A stretch of 64,000 nucleotides of DNA. Origin: Chaetorhynchus papuensis. Taxonomy: Eukaryota > Chordata > Aves > Passeriformes > Rhipiduridae. Shown in pieces: positions 1-12,219 of the stretch; the first letter of the stretch is position 1, and each line of letters starts with the position of its first letter. The position numbers were made by a program, and so were the translations under genes. The DNA lies in assembly GCA_013396525.1 (NCBI GenBank), contig VWYX01000778.1:2109-66108 (forward strand), written 5' to 3'. The notes under the pieces are model-generated. The model did not search any database. It saw nothing but the letters and a program-made list of their open reading frames with translations, and was not told the origin of the DNA.

Positions 1-180
1 GAAGGAAGGAAGGAAGGAAGGAAGGAAGGAAGGAAGGAAGGAAGGAAGGAAGGAAGGAAGGAAGGAAGGAAGGAAGGAAGGAAGGAAGGAAGGAAAGAAA
101 GAAAAGAAAGAAGGAAAGAAAGAAAGAAAGAAAAAGAAAGAAAGAGAGAAAGAAAGAAAGGAAGAAAGAGAAAGAAGAGA
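1..180. repeat. AAGG/AAAG microsatellite
   Basis: Bases 1 to about 94 are a nearly pure GAAG tetranucleotide array. It grades into AAAG and AAAAG variants up to about 180. The + strand is all purine. The array is cut by the window edge, so its full length is unknown. GGAA arrays can bind ETS factors in other genomes, but nothing here shows such a use. Confidence 0.97.
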
Positions 181-781
181 TGTGCAGGGAACAGAAAGAG
201 AGTGACAGGACAGAATAAGAAAAATATCACCACTCTGTGGATCCCAATGATGTTCCATTGATCCTCTCCAGCTGGTCTTCTTGGTGGTGAAGGTACTCCT
301 GAAAAGCATAGAATTTGATGGGTTAATATAGCTCAGGCTAGGTAGGAAAACCCAGGCACCTCCCTGGGGGGGAGAGTTTGCCATTGTCTCTTACAACAGA
401 CGATGGGTTTGTGCAGTCCTGTGGTGCAAGGCTTCAGGAATGACTCTGGGGGGCACGTCAGGGGGTCTTTGATGGATTATGACACCCCCTCAGCTGCCAG
501 ACGTGAATGTCCCATGGATGTGACCTGTGGGGTTGGGGGTTCTTCAGCTGGGCCAGTTTGTGTACGAAACGATGGGTGCACACTGCCTCTAACCAGAGGT
601 TACACCTGAAACCTCCTCCCCTCCCACCTCATTATGGGGAGGGGTGAGTCTGTGTAAACCTGGCTTCTGCGGGCTGTGGTGTCCCCCACCCCAAACTCAG
701 CCAGGGAAGAATCTCTGCTACGTTTGGCTTTCTTGTGGATGCATTCCTCTCCTCCTTGTTTGTTTCTCCTAGGCCTGAGAC
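181..781. other. GC-richer patch without recognised gene
   Basis: This stretch is distinctly more GC-rich than the rest of the window, with G runs (for example around 366-372) and a C-rich block near 610-690. A 68-codon frame at 403-609 has no recognisable domain. The base composition would fit an old LTR or retroelement remnant, but I see no TATA box plus polyadenylation signal, terminal TG/CA or CR1 motif to support that. Its right edge is the start of the duplicated block at 782. Confidence 0.4.
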
Positions 782-2257
782 GATGAAAGAATGGGTTTTC
801 TCTTTATCTAATCTTAGTGCTTTAACTTACAGTCCAAAGTCCCAGTTAGGTATCTTCAGGGAGGCTTCTTTGGTTGTAGCTTCTTTGTACAGTTTTTCTT
901 ATAATGAGCAAAACTTTATATCAGTGATTGAGGCATGAACTATTTCAGTCTCTGACAGACATCAACATTCTCAACGTGTTATCAACATTATTCTCAGCTT
1001 AAATCTAAAACCACAGCACTGTACCAGCTACTAAGAAGAAAATTAACCCCATCAAAGGCAAAACCACTACAGGTGTCTGCAAAGTCCAGAATGGAAGAAC
1101 AAGGATCAAGCTAATACAAATTTATATGAAATGGCCCTTCCAATTTTTTAGTTGCATTTATCAACAGAGACATCCTGGTTTATATAACTATGATACAAAA
1201 AAGAAAAAGAAGAAATAATAATAAAAAAAAGAACTCTGTCTTTAGCTGCTGTGTAGGCTGAGCTTCATTTATGCCTCAGGGGTACCAATCTGTTGGCAAG
1301 GACAAGTAGGAATACCAATGCTCCGTTCTTTCTGCATCCCCACAATTTAGAAGAATACAAGTCTTTGCCAAGAAGGAGCATGCAGGAGCTTTGCCAATGC
1401 AAGGTGTTCCAGAGATGCAGTTAATGAGCTCATCGTCTACATATTGGCTACATGCTGTCAGGAACAGCTCTGATGTCTCTCTGGGCAGCAAAACCAGGAT
1501 GTCATCCTTACGGGGAAATCCCGATAGCAAATTGCTTGAACAGCTACAATCACAATGTTCTTCACGTGCTTTCTGCCACCAGGGCCCTTAAGCTCAAAAT
1601 AACTCTGGCTTCCAGTAATAGAAATGATCTGGTGATCTATTTCTGTATAACATATTCCCAGTTATGGATTTTAGACAAAGATTTATTTATTATTTTCTTA
1701 GTCAGGAACTAGTTTGTTTCAAAATTGAAAAATAACCACATTAATTTTATTGTTCTCAAAGTTGATCTCTAGGCCAATTTTTTATTGTTTAATGGGTTTG
1801 AGGCATATATTTATTGGAATTGGAGCTCTTTTTATGAACTGGAGTAATTAATTTGAGATACCCTGAGGATTTTATCTCTTGCAGTACACTGCTTTAGCTA
1901 TAGATTCGGAAAGAATTACACCTATTGGAGGAAAATGCCTAAGGGAAATCTGTACAAATAAACAAACCTGTCTTCTCTGCATCCCTACTTCTTTTTTTAT
2001 GCATGATGCATTATATTGCTTGAGAAAATAACATTTATTCAGTGGACAGGGTTATCTGTGAAGTATAATGCTACTGTCAAATTTTATGCTTCTACTAGAT
2101 AATAATTCTAATTGTTTGTGAGCAGGTCTTCATCAAGCTTTCTTCCTTATGTCTTTCTCATTTCCCCTTGTGAACACAAAATTGTAACTCTCTTGCTACA
2201 TCACGACTAAACCCAGTGTTCCTGAGAACTCTGCTTTATATCCCAAAATATTTTGTG
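782..2257. repeat. 1476 bp duplicated block, copy 1 (probable contig overlap)
   Basis: This block recurs at 2259-3734 at an offset of exactly 1477. I found only two substitutions, G976/A2453 and G1027/C2504. Copy 1 ends on the last base before the single N at 2258, and copy 2 begins on the first base after it. That is the geometry of two contigs sharing a dovetail overlap that was not merged. The two differences fit allelic variation. A true recent tandem duplication is possible but would not be expected to break exactly at an N. Confidence 0.95.
1276..1587 (-). other. Unrecognised cysteine-rich open frame (copy 1)
   Basis: On the minus strand the frame is open from just after a TAA at 1590-1588 to a TGA at 1276, about 103 codons. 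It has no ATG start; the reading near 1530 begins at TTG. The translation has eight cysteines (for example HCDCSCSS near the start and NCISGTPC in the middle) and ends PTDWYP. It lies in a patch richer in GC than its flanks. I do not recognise the family. I see no clear splice acceptor (no pyrimidine tract before 1588) and no donor. It could be a decayed exon, a retrocopy fragment or a chance frame. An identical frame lies in the second copy of the block. Confidence 0.15.
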
Positions 2258-2258
2258 N
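2258..2258. other. Single-N assembly join
   Basis: One undetermined base lies exactly between the two copies of the 1476 bp block. The same pattern occurs at 21849. I infer a scaffolder join of overlapping contigs rather than a real unknown base. Confidence 0.9.
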
Positions 2259-3734
2259 GATGAAAGAATGGGTTTTCTCTTTATCTAATCTTAGTGCTTT
2301 AACTTACAGTCCAAAGTCCCAGTTAGGTATCTTCAGGGAGGCTTCTTTGGTTGTAGCTTCTTTGTACAGTTTTTCTTATAATGAGCAAAACTTTATATCA
2401 GTGATTGAGGCATGAACTATTTCAGTCTCTGACAGACATCAACATTCTCAACATGTTATCAACATTATTCTCAGCTTAAATCTAAAACCACAGCACTGTA
2501 CCACCTACTAAGAAGAAAATTAACCCCATCAAAGGCAAAACCACTACAGGTGTCTGCAAAGTCCAGAATGGAAGAACAAGGATCAAGCTAATACAAATTT
2601 ATATGAAATGGCCCTTCCAATTTTTTAGTTGCATTTATCAACAGAGACATCCTGGTTTATATAACTATGATACAAAAAAGAAAAAGAAGAAATAATAATA
2701 AAAAAAAGAACTCTGTCTTTAGCTGCTGTGTAGGCTGAGCTTCATTTATGCCTCAGGGGTACCAATCTGTTGGCAAGGACAAGTAGGAATACCAATGCTC
2801 CGTTCTTTCTGCATCCCCACAATTTAGAAGAATACAAGTCTTTGCCAAGAAGGAGCATGCAGGAGCTTTGCCAATGCAAGGTGTTCCAGAGATGCAGTTA
2901 ATGAGCTCATCGTCTACATATTGGCTACATGCTGTCAGGAACAGCTCTGATGTCTCTCTGGGCAGCAAAACCAGGATGTCATCCTTACGGGGAAATCCCG
3001 ATAGCAAATTGCTTGAACAGCTACAATCACAATGTTCTTCACGTGCTTTCTGCCACCAGGGCCCTTAAGCTCAAAATAACTCTGGCTTCCAGTAATAGAA
3101 ATGATCTGGTGATCTATTTCTGTATAACATATTCCCAGTTATGGATTTTAGACAAAGATTTATTTATTATTTTCTTAGTCAGGAACTAGTTTGTTTCAAA
3201 ATTGAAAAATAACCACATTAATTTTATTGTTCTCAAAGTTGATCTCTAGGCCAATTTTTTATTGTTTAATGGGTTTGAGGCATATATTTATTGGAATTGG
3301 AGCTCTTTTTATGAACTGGAGTAATTAATTTGAGATACCCTGAGGATTTTATCTCTTGCAGTACACTGCTTTAGCTATAGATTCGGAAAGAATTACACCT
3401 ATTGGAGGAAAATGCCTAAGGGAAATCTGTACAAATAAACAAACCTGTCTTCTCTGCATCCCTACTTCTTTTTTTATGCATGATGCATTATATTGCTTGA
3501 GAAAATAACATTTATTCAGTGGACAGGGTTATCTGTGAAGTATAATGCTACTGTCAAATTTTATGCTTCTACTAGATAATAATTCTAATTGTTTGTGAGC
3601 AGGTCTTCATCAAGCTTTCTTCCTTATGTCTTTCTCATTTCCCCTTGTGAACACAAAATTGTAACTCTCTTGCTACATCACGACTAAACCCAGTGTTCCT
3701 GAGAACTCTGCTTTATATCCCAAAATATTTTGTG
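2259..3734. repeat. 1476 bp duplicated block, copy 2 (probable contig overlap)
   Basis: Second copy of 782-2257, with two substitutions. It runs on without a break into unique sequence at 3735, so the true locus probably contains one copy. Features counted in this block, such as the cysteine-rich open frame, should be counted once. Confidence 0.95.
2753..3064 (-). other. Unrecognised cysteine-rich open frame (copy 2)
   Basis: This repeats the frame at 1276-1587 inside the second copy of the duplicated block, with the same 84-residue ending and no differences that I can see. If the duplication is an assembly artefact, this is the same locus and not a paralogue. Confidence 0.15.
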
Positions 3735-3889
3735 CGGCAAAGTTTAGACCAAATTAAAAAAAAAAAAAAAGTTCAAAATTGTAATGAAATTTTGCTGTTT
3801 TCCCAAAACTGGATTTTTGCAGGATGATTCTGTGTATTTCAATCAACTACTCTTTCTCAAATTATTAAACACAGCTGCTCCTCTACAAG

Positions 3890-4022
3890 CCTTTTATTTC
3901 CCTTTCCCCTCCTTTCTTCTTCTTTTCCTTTTCCCATGTCTTTTCATTTTAATTTTCTATCTTCTTTTTCTTTTCTTTTCTTTTTCTTTTGCTCTTCTTC
4001 TTCCTTTTTTTTTTTTTTTCCT
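3890..4022. repeat. Pyrimidine-rich low-complexity tract
   Basis: The tract consists mostly of C and T (CTTTT, CTTC and long T runs) on the + strand for about 130 bp. It explains the phenylalanine- and leucine-rich frame read across it. No other function is evident. Confidence 0.85.
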
Positions 4023-5688
4023 GGATGGTCTTATCTGGATGTACAAAGATTCAGGATAAGAGTCTCAAAATACAAACTGTTATGAAAGCTTATGTTATTT
4101 AATTCAGTCTGAGTTAGAAAAGCTTGGAATCTAAAATGTAGTATGAATAGTTAGACCACTACCATGAAGTGGTCCAAACACAGTTTCAATCACCTCAAGA
4201 ATAACTGCTCTTTCAGTGTCTCAGAAAAACTTTTCAGTCTAGTACTTTGGACACTCTAAGGATCTCAAAAGCCATCTAGTCTTCATAGGCAAGCAGGCAA
4301 CTGGACTTCATTAAAATGGCATCATTTCAGCTAGCAGATTTCAATGTTTTGGACAAATCTAACAAAAAAGGCTTTTTTCCCTGTTTTTATTCTCTTTAAC
4401 AGTAAAATATTGAATGTAGGAGAAAAAAAAAAAAAATTAAAAAGATAGGTCAATACTATATGCAAAAAGGAAGTAGGTTATACCATTGATACAATTGTTG
4501 TTATTCTTAGTTCATGAATTGGCATCTCATGCTTTTCAGAAGACTCAATAAATTTTTAAAATTCAATCAGATGGGGGGGGTCTAAACAGTCTGCAAGTGT
4601 GATAGAAAATACACAAAAAATATAAAAGCTATAGACAAGGCAGGTGAAGATTTAAATGCTCAGATGTATGAATGAAATGGATCTTATTGGCCTCAATCTT
4701 AGCATCTACAGATGCACTAATGGTTCAGTAAAATACAAACAGTTATTTTCTGTGGTTTGCTTTGGGGGGTTTTGTTATTTGGGTCTTTTTCCCTTCAGCA
4801 TAAGCCGAGAGGAGCAAGGACTGTTGCCCTGTGGTGAGGACAATTCCTTCAGTGTAGGAAGAGAGGCCTTGGAAAGTTCAAGCTGAACTGAGGCTTGAGA
4901 ACATCTCAGACATCCCTGTAGAATTTTAAGTGCATCAATGTTACATATCTTGGAATTGTAATAATAATGCAATATATTTCAGCTTCTGTGTCCTAACTAA
5001 TGCAAAATATCTGGTCATTCTGGAGTGCATAGAAACTCGCATAGAAACTTCGAAATATTATGTTAGACAGTAAAATAGTTTGAGGTATGATCATCTAATT
5101 TTTAAAGCAAGCCTAGCCTCAAAAATATACTAACATTTGATCTTGAAATTAGCATAAAATTATTCGGCATTTTCTGCACACAATTATGTAGCAATTACTT
5201 GGTTTCTGTATTATGCCTGCACCTTAATATTAATTTTAATCTGGATACCCTTAGGATATTTACAAGATGGGAAGTGTTTGAGAGTTTGAACAGAGTGTAC
5301 ATGTTATATATGTACTTACATATATACATTGTGCCATCTGTCTCAGCTGTAGAAACCCTCACTCACTCAGAATAATCTACCAAAACGTTCTTGAGTTCTG
5401 TTCATTCCTGCTGTAATTTGATAGTCTAATCACAAAAACCTCTTACTACATTTGGAATGAGTTCCTTGAATTTCTAGAAAACCATAAATAAATCAAGAAT
5501 TCTGAAATACCATGTTTAATAGTGAGTAGTAAGTGATGATCTAACAGCCTCGATCCTCTTAGAATGTATTGTAACAGTAATGCTTTAAAAACATAATAAG
5601 AGAAAAAAGCTCTCAGCTGTTTGTAAGGTTAAATATTTTCAGTACTGCCTTTCTTTTCTATTTTTTCTTCCTATTTGTTGTTTTCAGC

Positions 5689-5739
5689 GAGGGTGAATGA
5701 CACCCTTCCACATGACTGGTGCAAGGTGTCATTCACCTC
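5689..5739. other. Short strong inverted repeat (hairpin)
   Basis: Left arm 5689-5711 and right arm 5719-5739 pair almost completely, leaving a loop of about 7 bases. The core GGTGAATGACACC appears in both arms, with one bulged base on each side of it in the left arm. The core is itself nearly palindromic (GGTG...CACC). It stands out against the surrounding simple AT-rich sequence. It could be a small structured RNA, a cruciform or the remains of a palindromic element. It is shorter than a typical pre-miRNA stem. Confidence 0.6.
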
Positions 5740-6617
5740 ATTATTTACACAGCTGTATCTTTTATCTTGAGCAGAATGTTACTTTGTGGGCAGACAGAAG
5801 ATAAATTTTGAGTCCTCTGACAGAAATATCTGTGAAGGGATCTTAGACTTCATTGACCACCCCTCAGTGTACTGAATTCACAGGATGACTGTGAATTTCT
5901 GGTATTAAATATGAAGCAAAATCCGTTGACAGTCTTTGAGGTACAAAAGGTGCAGGGACTCTAGTCCATGTACTGAACTGTACTGAGTTTTCCTGAAAAT
6001 ATAAAATGGATACATCCATTTTTTATACATCTCACACTGTACTCCAGCTGAACAACTTTTCCAATTAGCTGATATTCAACCAAGTGCTACAATAAGATAT
6101 TTGATCTGGTTTGCATATGTTGTGACATGCCCTTTTTTTATTAACTAGAAGATACTGAAATAGGTAAAAGACAGACAGAGAAAAACAAGGAAAAATGACA
6201 CTTGTTTCCTCATTGTTGGAAGCAGACAGAGTAAAAAAAAACCCAACCCCTGAAACACTGCAAAAAGAGGGAATTACAGTGCAGACAAAAAAAGACTACA
6301 GAAGGCTAATTTGTGATAATAGGATGTAAAGCAGACTAAGTAAGCATCAAAGTATCACAAACAAGCAAACAAACAGAAAAAACCCCAAATTAATCAAGCT
6401 ACAGCTCGGAGAAGTCCTTAAATGAACATAAGAGAAAAATAGCTAAAGATTAAATTAATTTTAAAATTTGGATTCAGATCAAGAAATGCAAAACTGCTTG
6501 AAAATCCTCTTATTAAGAGCTGTCTCCTCTGGTCTGCATGTGAAAGAACACTGTGTTTTACAAATGAAACTTTCACATCCAACCTTTGTTAGTAGAATGT
6601 GGTTAAAGGAGAATTGT

Positions 6618-7440
6618 CATAGAATCATACAATGCCTTATGTTGGAAGGGATCTTAAAGATCCTCTACTTCCAACTCCCCTGTCACATGAAGAAGGGACA
6701 CCTTCCACTACACCAGCCATATGTGGCCCCATTCACTACAACCCCTTGAGCCCTGACCTTACACCAGTCTTCACCCAGTGCATACTGAACCCACTTATCC
6801 CACTGTTGGATAACGTCTCCAGACAGATGCTGAAAGGAACAGTAACAAAAGTCTTACTAAAATCCAGAAAAACTACATCCACTGCCATCCCTCCATCCAA
6901 AAGATGGGTGACTTTATCACAGTCTCAAATTGTTTAAAAAGGTCTTTCCCTTTGGAACCCACACTGACTGTGCCCGATGATTTTATTATTCTTTAAATGA
7001 TTTTCAGTAGCACCCAGTATAATACATTCCACATTTTTTCCAGAAAATAATTTAAAATAACAGGTCTGTAGTTACCAGTGCCTTCCCTCATGCTTTTTTT
7101 CATTTATTGGAATAACACTGACTGTCTTCCAGTTAGCAGGGACCTCCCCAGAGTCCCAGGAACTTTGATAGATGATTGAGAGGGGTTTAGCCATAACACC
7201 CACTAGCTCCACACCCTTCAGTATCATGGGATGAATCCCATCGGGCCCTGTTGGTATTGTGAAGATTCAGCTGATAAAGCTATTCCCATACAATTCCAGT
7301 GTCCACAAAAGGAAAGCCAGAGTTTGCACAGTCGTGGTTCCAACTTAGGGACCTGGGCAGCCCAAAGTCTACCAGTATAATTAAAGATTGAGGCAAAAAA
7401 ACATTGAATGCCCCCCTTTTCTTCATCTCCATTAGTCAGA
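6618..7440 (-). mobile_element. CR1 LINE fragment, internally deleted
   Basis: The element reads on the minus strand. Its 3' tail is at the left, where 6618-6740 carries the rc of the CR1 end (TCATAGAATCATACAATG, then TTGGAAGGGATCTTAAAGATC). From about 6770 to 7240 the rc encodes reverse transcriptase. Legible pieces are GPDGIHP near 7240, AKPLSIIYQ near 7180 and a palm motif A reading FLDFSKTF near 6870. The 5'-most part, to about 7440, matches the segment before the RT core. Going from motif A straight to the 3' tail means most of the RT C-terminal half is missing. Stops and shifts break the frame. Confidence 0.85.
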
Positions 7441-9340
7441 TGACTGTCTTCATTGAGATAAGTCTGAATTTATTTATTTACGGCAGTGCACAGACTTGAT
7501 ATATGCTTTATAGACAGGAGACAATTACTTAAAATTTTCTATTCTTTCTTGTCTGTCATATCAATTTTGATGAAGCAAAATGTACAGCCAGACCTCTTTA
7601 ACTGTTTCCAAAGGTATGATTATATTGGTAGATGGAAGAGCAATTGTAACAGCTTTCTTTTCTGACAGAAATTCTCCCCAGAACTGCCAAGCTGTAAATA
7701 GGTACATGGTCATTTCAGCTGAAAATTCAGAAGGCTGTCAAATACACAGTTAGCTACATCACTGACTTCTGAACTACTGACTCATTACAGTTACGGCATA
7801 GCAGTTTCTATGTTCAATTTCTTATTTTGTCTTTGACCTTTACCTGGTGTTCCAGAACTAAGAAAAGAAAAAGGTTTCTCTAGCCCTTTCCTAAGAGTAT
7901 TCTCAGTCTAGGTGTATGATGAAGTTAGATAGTCATTCGATACTTACATCTCCATTTACTTACTGAATCTTTGGTGATTAATGCAGCTGAAGACAAAGTA
8001 TAGTAATTCGGACAGGTTTGTATTATCTAACAAACTTCATAGAAATGCATTTGTGCAGTAAAGTTTGTCAGTGAACACTTAACCACCTGGATTGTGCAAA
8101 TAAGGGTACCAGTAGGCATATGCAGTAATACACAACAAGGAGACATTCATTTTAAAGAAAAGACCTGCATGCTATACTACTCACTTGTTCAATTGGCATA
8201 ATCAGTGTAAAATATATCTTATTTCTGTAGTGATTTTCTTGAGATTCAATAGTATGCAATAATAGCATGTGAAGACTCTTCTTCTTTTCCCACTCACTTT
8301 CTTGCCCTTTTCTACAGTCAAACCTCTTTTACATTCAGCTTGAATGTCTGCTTCTAATACTGTTCTAGAGCACAACAATTTACAGGGAATTGAAAAAGCA
8401 ATTTTCTTTGGACAGCTAGCTATTCTCCCTAATTTTCACCTGCCAAACTCTTTTCTATGAATGTTGACTCAATCAGATAAAATGCAGGCTTTAAAGATGT
8501 TTGATTAGCTGCCTGGCTTACCTTTAGCTACTCACTTTGCATTTAAAATGTCTACATACCCACCGTTCTTCACTTTCCACTGTTCACCGACAAAACTTTC
8601 CCCAGAGCTGCACTGAGCAATGAGGGCGTGAGCTAAGACAATAAGCACTCTTCATTTATGGACTGCTGATAATTTCTGCCTTATTAAGTGAAACAAGAAT
8701 TCAGCAATAGCAAAAGCAATATGTATATTACTTACAATGCACACATTCATTTTTTTTATATGTTAGTTCAGTTCTTTACATCGATTCAGTTGAAATCACT
8801 ACAATAATGACTGAAGTAAAACATATTTCTCCTGCTGTACTATGACTTACTTCCCAAAAAATGAAAGCCGAATGGAATATCACTTATTTTATAAGATTCA
8901 CTTCCCATGCACTTAAGGATTTTGCCATCATGAGTTACACTGAATAGCCTCTTCTTTTGTAAACAATTCTCATGATCTCAGTGGAATGACTTAACCAAGT
9001 AGTCTGTTTAAAATTTTAGAATAAATGACTCACAAATTTTCACATGGAATATAAAAAGAAACTGAGGATCTTAATACCTCTAGAATGTTGACTAATTTTT
9101 ATGGCACTAACTGGAAAAAATGTTACCTGCTTATATTCTTAGCTGTTAGCTATTATAAAATTGTGAAAAAAACATTTTAAGTTTATAGAATGTGGGCAAG
9201 CTGTTAATGTGAAAATGATGAATATGAACTTGTGTATTTATGATTGTAATTAGACATGTTTTAGACATTGAAAACTGAGTTTCCATCAGATGAAAGCAGA
9301 GTTAAAATTAACTAGATAACTGAAGGACCTGAAAAGCTAA

Positions 9341-9365
9341 TAAATTAAATTAAATTAAATTAAAT
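9341..9365. repeat. TAAAT pentanucleotide array
   Basis: Five perfect tandem TAAAT units, preceded by a partial unit. Confidence 0.9.
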
Positions 9366-10317
9366 TGGTAGCATCCAATTAAAGTACTTGTGCCCTGTCC
9401 AGGAGCCACTTTGAGTCTCTGGAATACTATATTGGTAGACATATTCAAATTAGCTTTGTAAAACTATTATGCATTCATTCAAAGCATTGCCTTACTGCTT
9501 CCCTGTGGTTTATGACCAAGTTAATATATATGTTTTCCTACCCTCTGCATCACTTCTAGTGCCCCAGTGTAACGGCAATTTTTATCTTTAAAGTTTTTTG
9601 AAAAATAAAGAAAAAATATGTTGCAACTGTCAGTGTAAGCTGACAGAAAGTAACTGAGATTTCATAAGGAAATCTCAGAGACTCTGTGGAGCTTCCTTTT
9701 TTTTTACTTAATCAATAAATAATTCTGATACTATATACAGTATTTTGTATTGCAGGAGAGAAAAAAATATTAAATTTCTGTCATAAGCTTTTTTTAAACT
9801 CCACCTTTATGGCTTCATTTTGCCTGTATGGAGTGTTATTAAAGAAACACATTAATTTAAAGATTGAAAGTCTAGTTGCAAACTTAAATTTGTCAAGCAT
9901 TTACTAAATATTTTTCCACTTTTTCGTGGATCCTGAATAAGTCCTCCACATCTACTCCAATTTTAATTTTGTTTAATTTATTTTTGCCCATTCATGTTAT
10001 TTCAGATGAGAGATATCATATTGCTTCTTCATTATCATTTCTCTAATGTCAAAACTGAAGTAATTTTCAATTTATTTTTCTAATTTTTCACTGAGTACTT
10101 TTATTGGATTTTTCTGTAGCCATTTCAGGCTTTCTGGAATGTGTGAGAATAAGAATAGCCATGGATTTGCAGATGCCGTTGCACTATTGCCTTATATATA
10201 TAATTAATACTACTGTGGTTTGACTCTGTATGCTGTAGTATGCTCACTCTAGGATTAAATTTGTCACTTCATGGCACGAAAAACACAGGCGGTTTTGTAG
10301 TTTGTTCCTCTGTCTAT

Positions 10318-10335
10318 TTCTCTCTCTCTCTCTCT
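10318..10335. repeat. TC dinucleotide array
   Basis: A short run of tandem TC units, followed by an interrupted CTCTCTG stretch to about 10347. Confidence 0.85.
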
Positions 10336-12090
10336 GCATCTCTCTGATTAACTACAGATTATTATCTGTTTAATGCTGTGACTTGCCTAATTTATGCTGA
10401 AGTAACTCTGCCATGAAAGAGTAGTTTTCATCCCAGTTAATGCAAAATGCATCTAAGTCTTCTCCCTTCAAATTTAAAAGTCAGATTTTGTATTATTCAC
10501 TCAAAAAAAAAATCAGGAATTGTAACCTTTTTTTAAAGCCAGTGCTCTTTTCAAAACAAAAACCCCTCTTTGATATCAATTTCCACATGCTCCTATGTGG
10601 AACATGCTCTCCTAAAATAGTGATACTCAGGAAGACCATAAGATTTATCTGACCAAATAGAATCTCTTCCAATTTACAGTTATTTTTTGAATTAAATTCC
10701 CTTTATAAGAAGAAGAAAAATTCATTTCCAAAGCTGAATTTTGTCTCTTCCTAAACTAGGCATCTTAAGCAGACCATGTTAATTTGTTTTCATAATACAT
10801 CCTTCCAGACAGTAAAAAGTATTGTCATCGTAGACATGTTTATTGGAACAAGGCAGTTAGGTTTTGTAATGTACACTGATCATGTAAATGTGTATTTCAG
10901 GGTATCAAATTACTTCATAAGCAATTCCATATTATCTTTAGCTATATATATTTTGGGTCATTGTTGTCAAAAAAGCTACTGCTTTCATATTGTTGTACGT
11001 AGAGAGAGAACACTTTGACTAGATTTGATTTAGACACTGTTAGGGGGTTCTTTTTACTACTAAAATTTACTCTTTGTTCTTTTTTTATCAATATAGTTTC
11101 TTACTATAAGCAAATCAAAATTGTCTTCCACCTTAAATGAGTGTGTGAGGGGGAAGCCAAAGGGTCAAAGCTACCAGTCGTACCTGAATACTTTACAAAG
11201 CTTTTTGATTTTCTGCTGGAAGTTGAGCACAAGTTTAAAAACAAACAAAAAAAATTGCACTTGACTGTCTTGTAAAAGAATGACAAAACCAAACTATGTG
11301 TCTCTGAGTGCCTAGCACTTTGCATAGTGTGCTAGATAAATAATTTTTTCTTTTGGTGAGATTTTTTGTTCACTTGTTCATTTGGGTTTTTCCTGTTAAG
11401 GGTTATCTGAATAGATGCATTCCATTATGTCATAGATAAAATGATGTAATTTGTGTCTCTAGAAATATTTTTCTGTAGAATTAACATGACAGTAGCAGTT
11501 TATTTCTGTGGTATTTTTGTTCTATCATGTTCACTCAATCATTATTTGCTTTGAAAACTATACAGATATTGGAATAAGAGTGAAAAAGATTCATCTTCTC
11601 ATGAATGAAAGTGTCAAGAGTTTAGCCCTCCTCTGTTTTCAGGACTTCTGTCATGGTATTTTCTTTCTTTTTACTTTTCAGAGGATAATTCTGTTGATTA
11701 GGTATGCAAAAGACTAATGTTTGATTTTAGAAGGTTGTTTCAAGAATTACCTGCAAATAAGCTATCCAAAGTCTGTTGAAATCAACAAAATACCAGAAGT
11801 TCATAAGAGCCTGAAGTTGGTCTTTATGATTGGGAATGGAAATGATGGCATTTTCTCCCTTTTCTTTGTATTTTTTACTTTTTTTTTTTTTTTGAAAAGT
11901 TTGAGTTTTGTTGGTTTTGGAATTTTTGTTACATTTTCTTTTGTTGGGTTTTTTAAGGGAATAGTCTGACTACTAGAAATATATTTCCTACTCCTTAACA
12001 CAGTGCTGTCTGGTTTAAGACAACTTTGCATGTGCCATTTTACCAGAAGGCCTAATTTGTTAAAAAAACCCAAAACAACAACTAATCTAC

Positions 12091-12219
12091 TGATCCTGAC
12101 TGGGATAGAGTTCAACTTCTTCACAGAGGACAGTATGTTGCATATTTGTGATGAAATCATTGTTAACAGCATCAGGATGATTTAGCTACTGCTGGACAGT
12201 TCTTGTGCAGGGTCAAGGT
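12091..12219 (+). mobile_element. ERVL-like LTR fragment (U3 5' end)
   Basis: The sequence TGATCCTGACTGGGATAGAG opens the fragment and matches the characteristic start of common bird ERVL LTRs. Further parts agree in order: CTTCTTCACAG, ATTTGTGATGAAATCATTGTTAACA and TTTAGCTACTGCTGGACAG...CAGGGTCAAGG. The fragment stops abruptly where CR1 sequence begins at about 12219, so the promoter and the 3' part of the LTR are absent. Identification rests on remembered family sequence, so divergence cannot be given. Confidence 0.65.

Larger units (their letters stand above)
3735..6617. other. AT-rich non-coding sequence
   Basis: No gene, CR1 or LTR signature was found. It holds a pyrimidine-rich tract at about 3890-4022, poly-A runs near 3755 and 4425, a G run at 4573, an ATATGTAC-rich patch near 5300 and the hairpin at 5689-5739. 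The open frames here are compositional; for example, the 91-codon frame at 3784 simply reads the CT tract. Confidence 0.6.
7441..12090. other. AT-rich non-coding sequence
   Basis: About 4.6 kb with no recognisable gene or transposon. It contains a five-copy TAAAT array (9341-9365), a short TC array (10318-10335) and T-rich runs near 11875. The open frames (for example 10440, 10776, 11508 and 11721) lack any known motif and are rich in F, I, L, K and S, as expected of AT-rich non-coding DNA. Confidence 0.6.

Noticed and set aside
11801..12172. 123-codon minus-strand open frame
   Set aside because: It runs through AT-rich DNA with a poly-lysine run from a T tract and is partly antisense to the LTR fragment at 12091.
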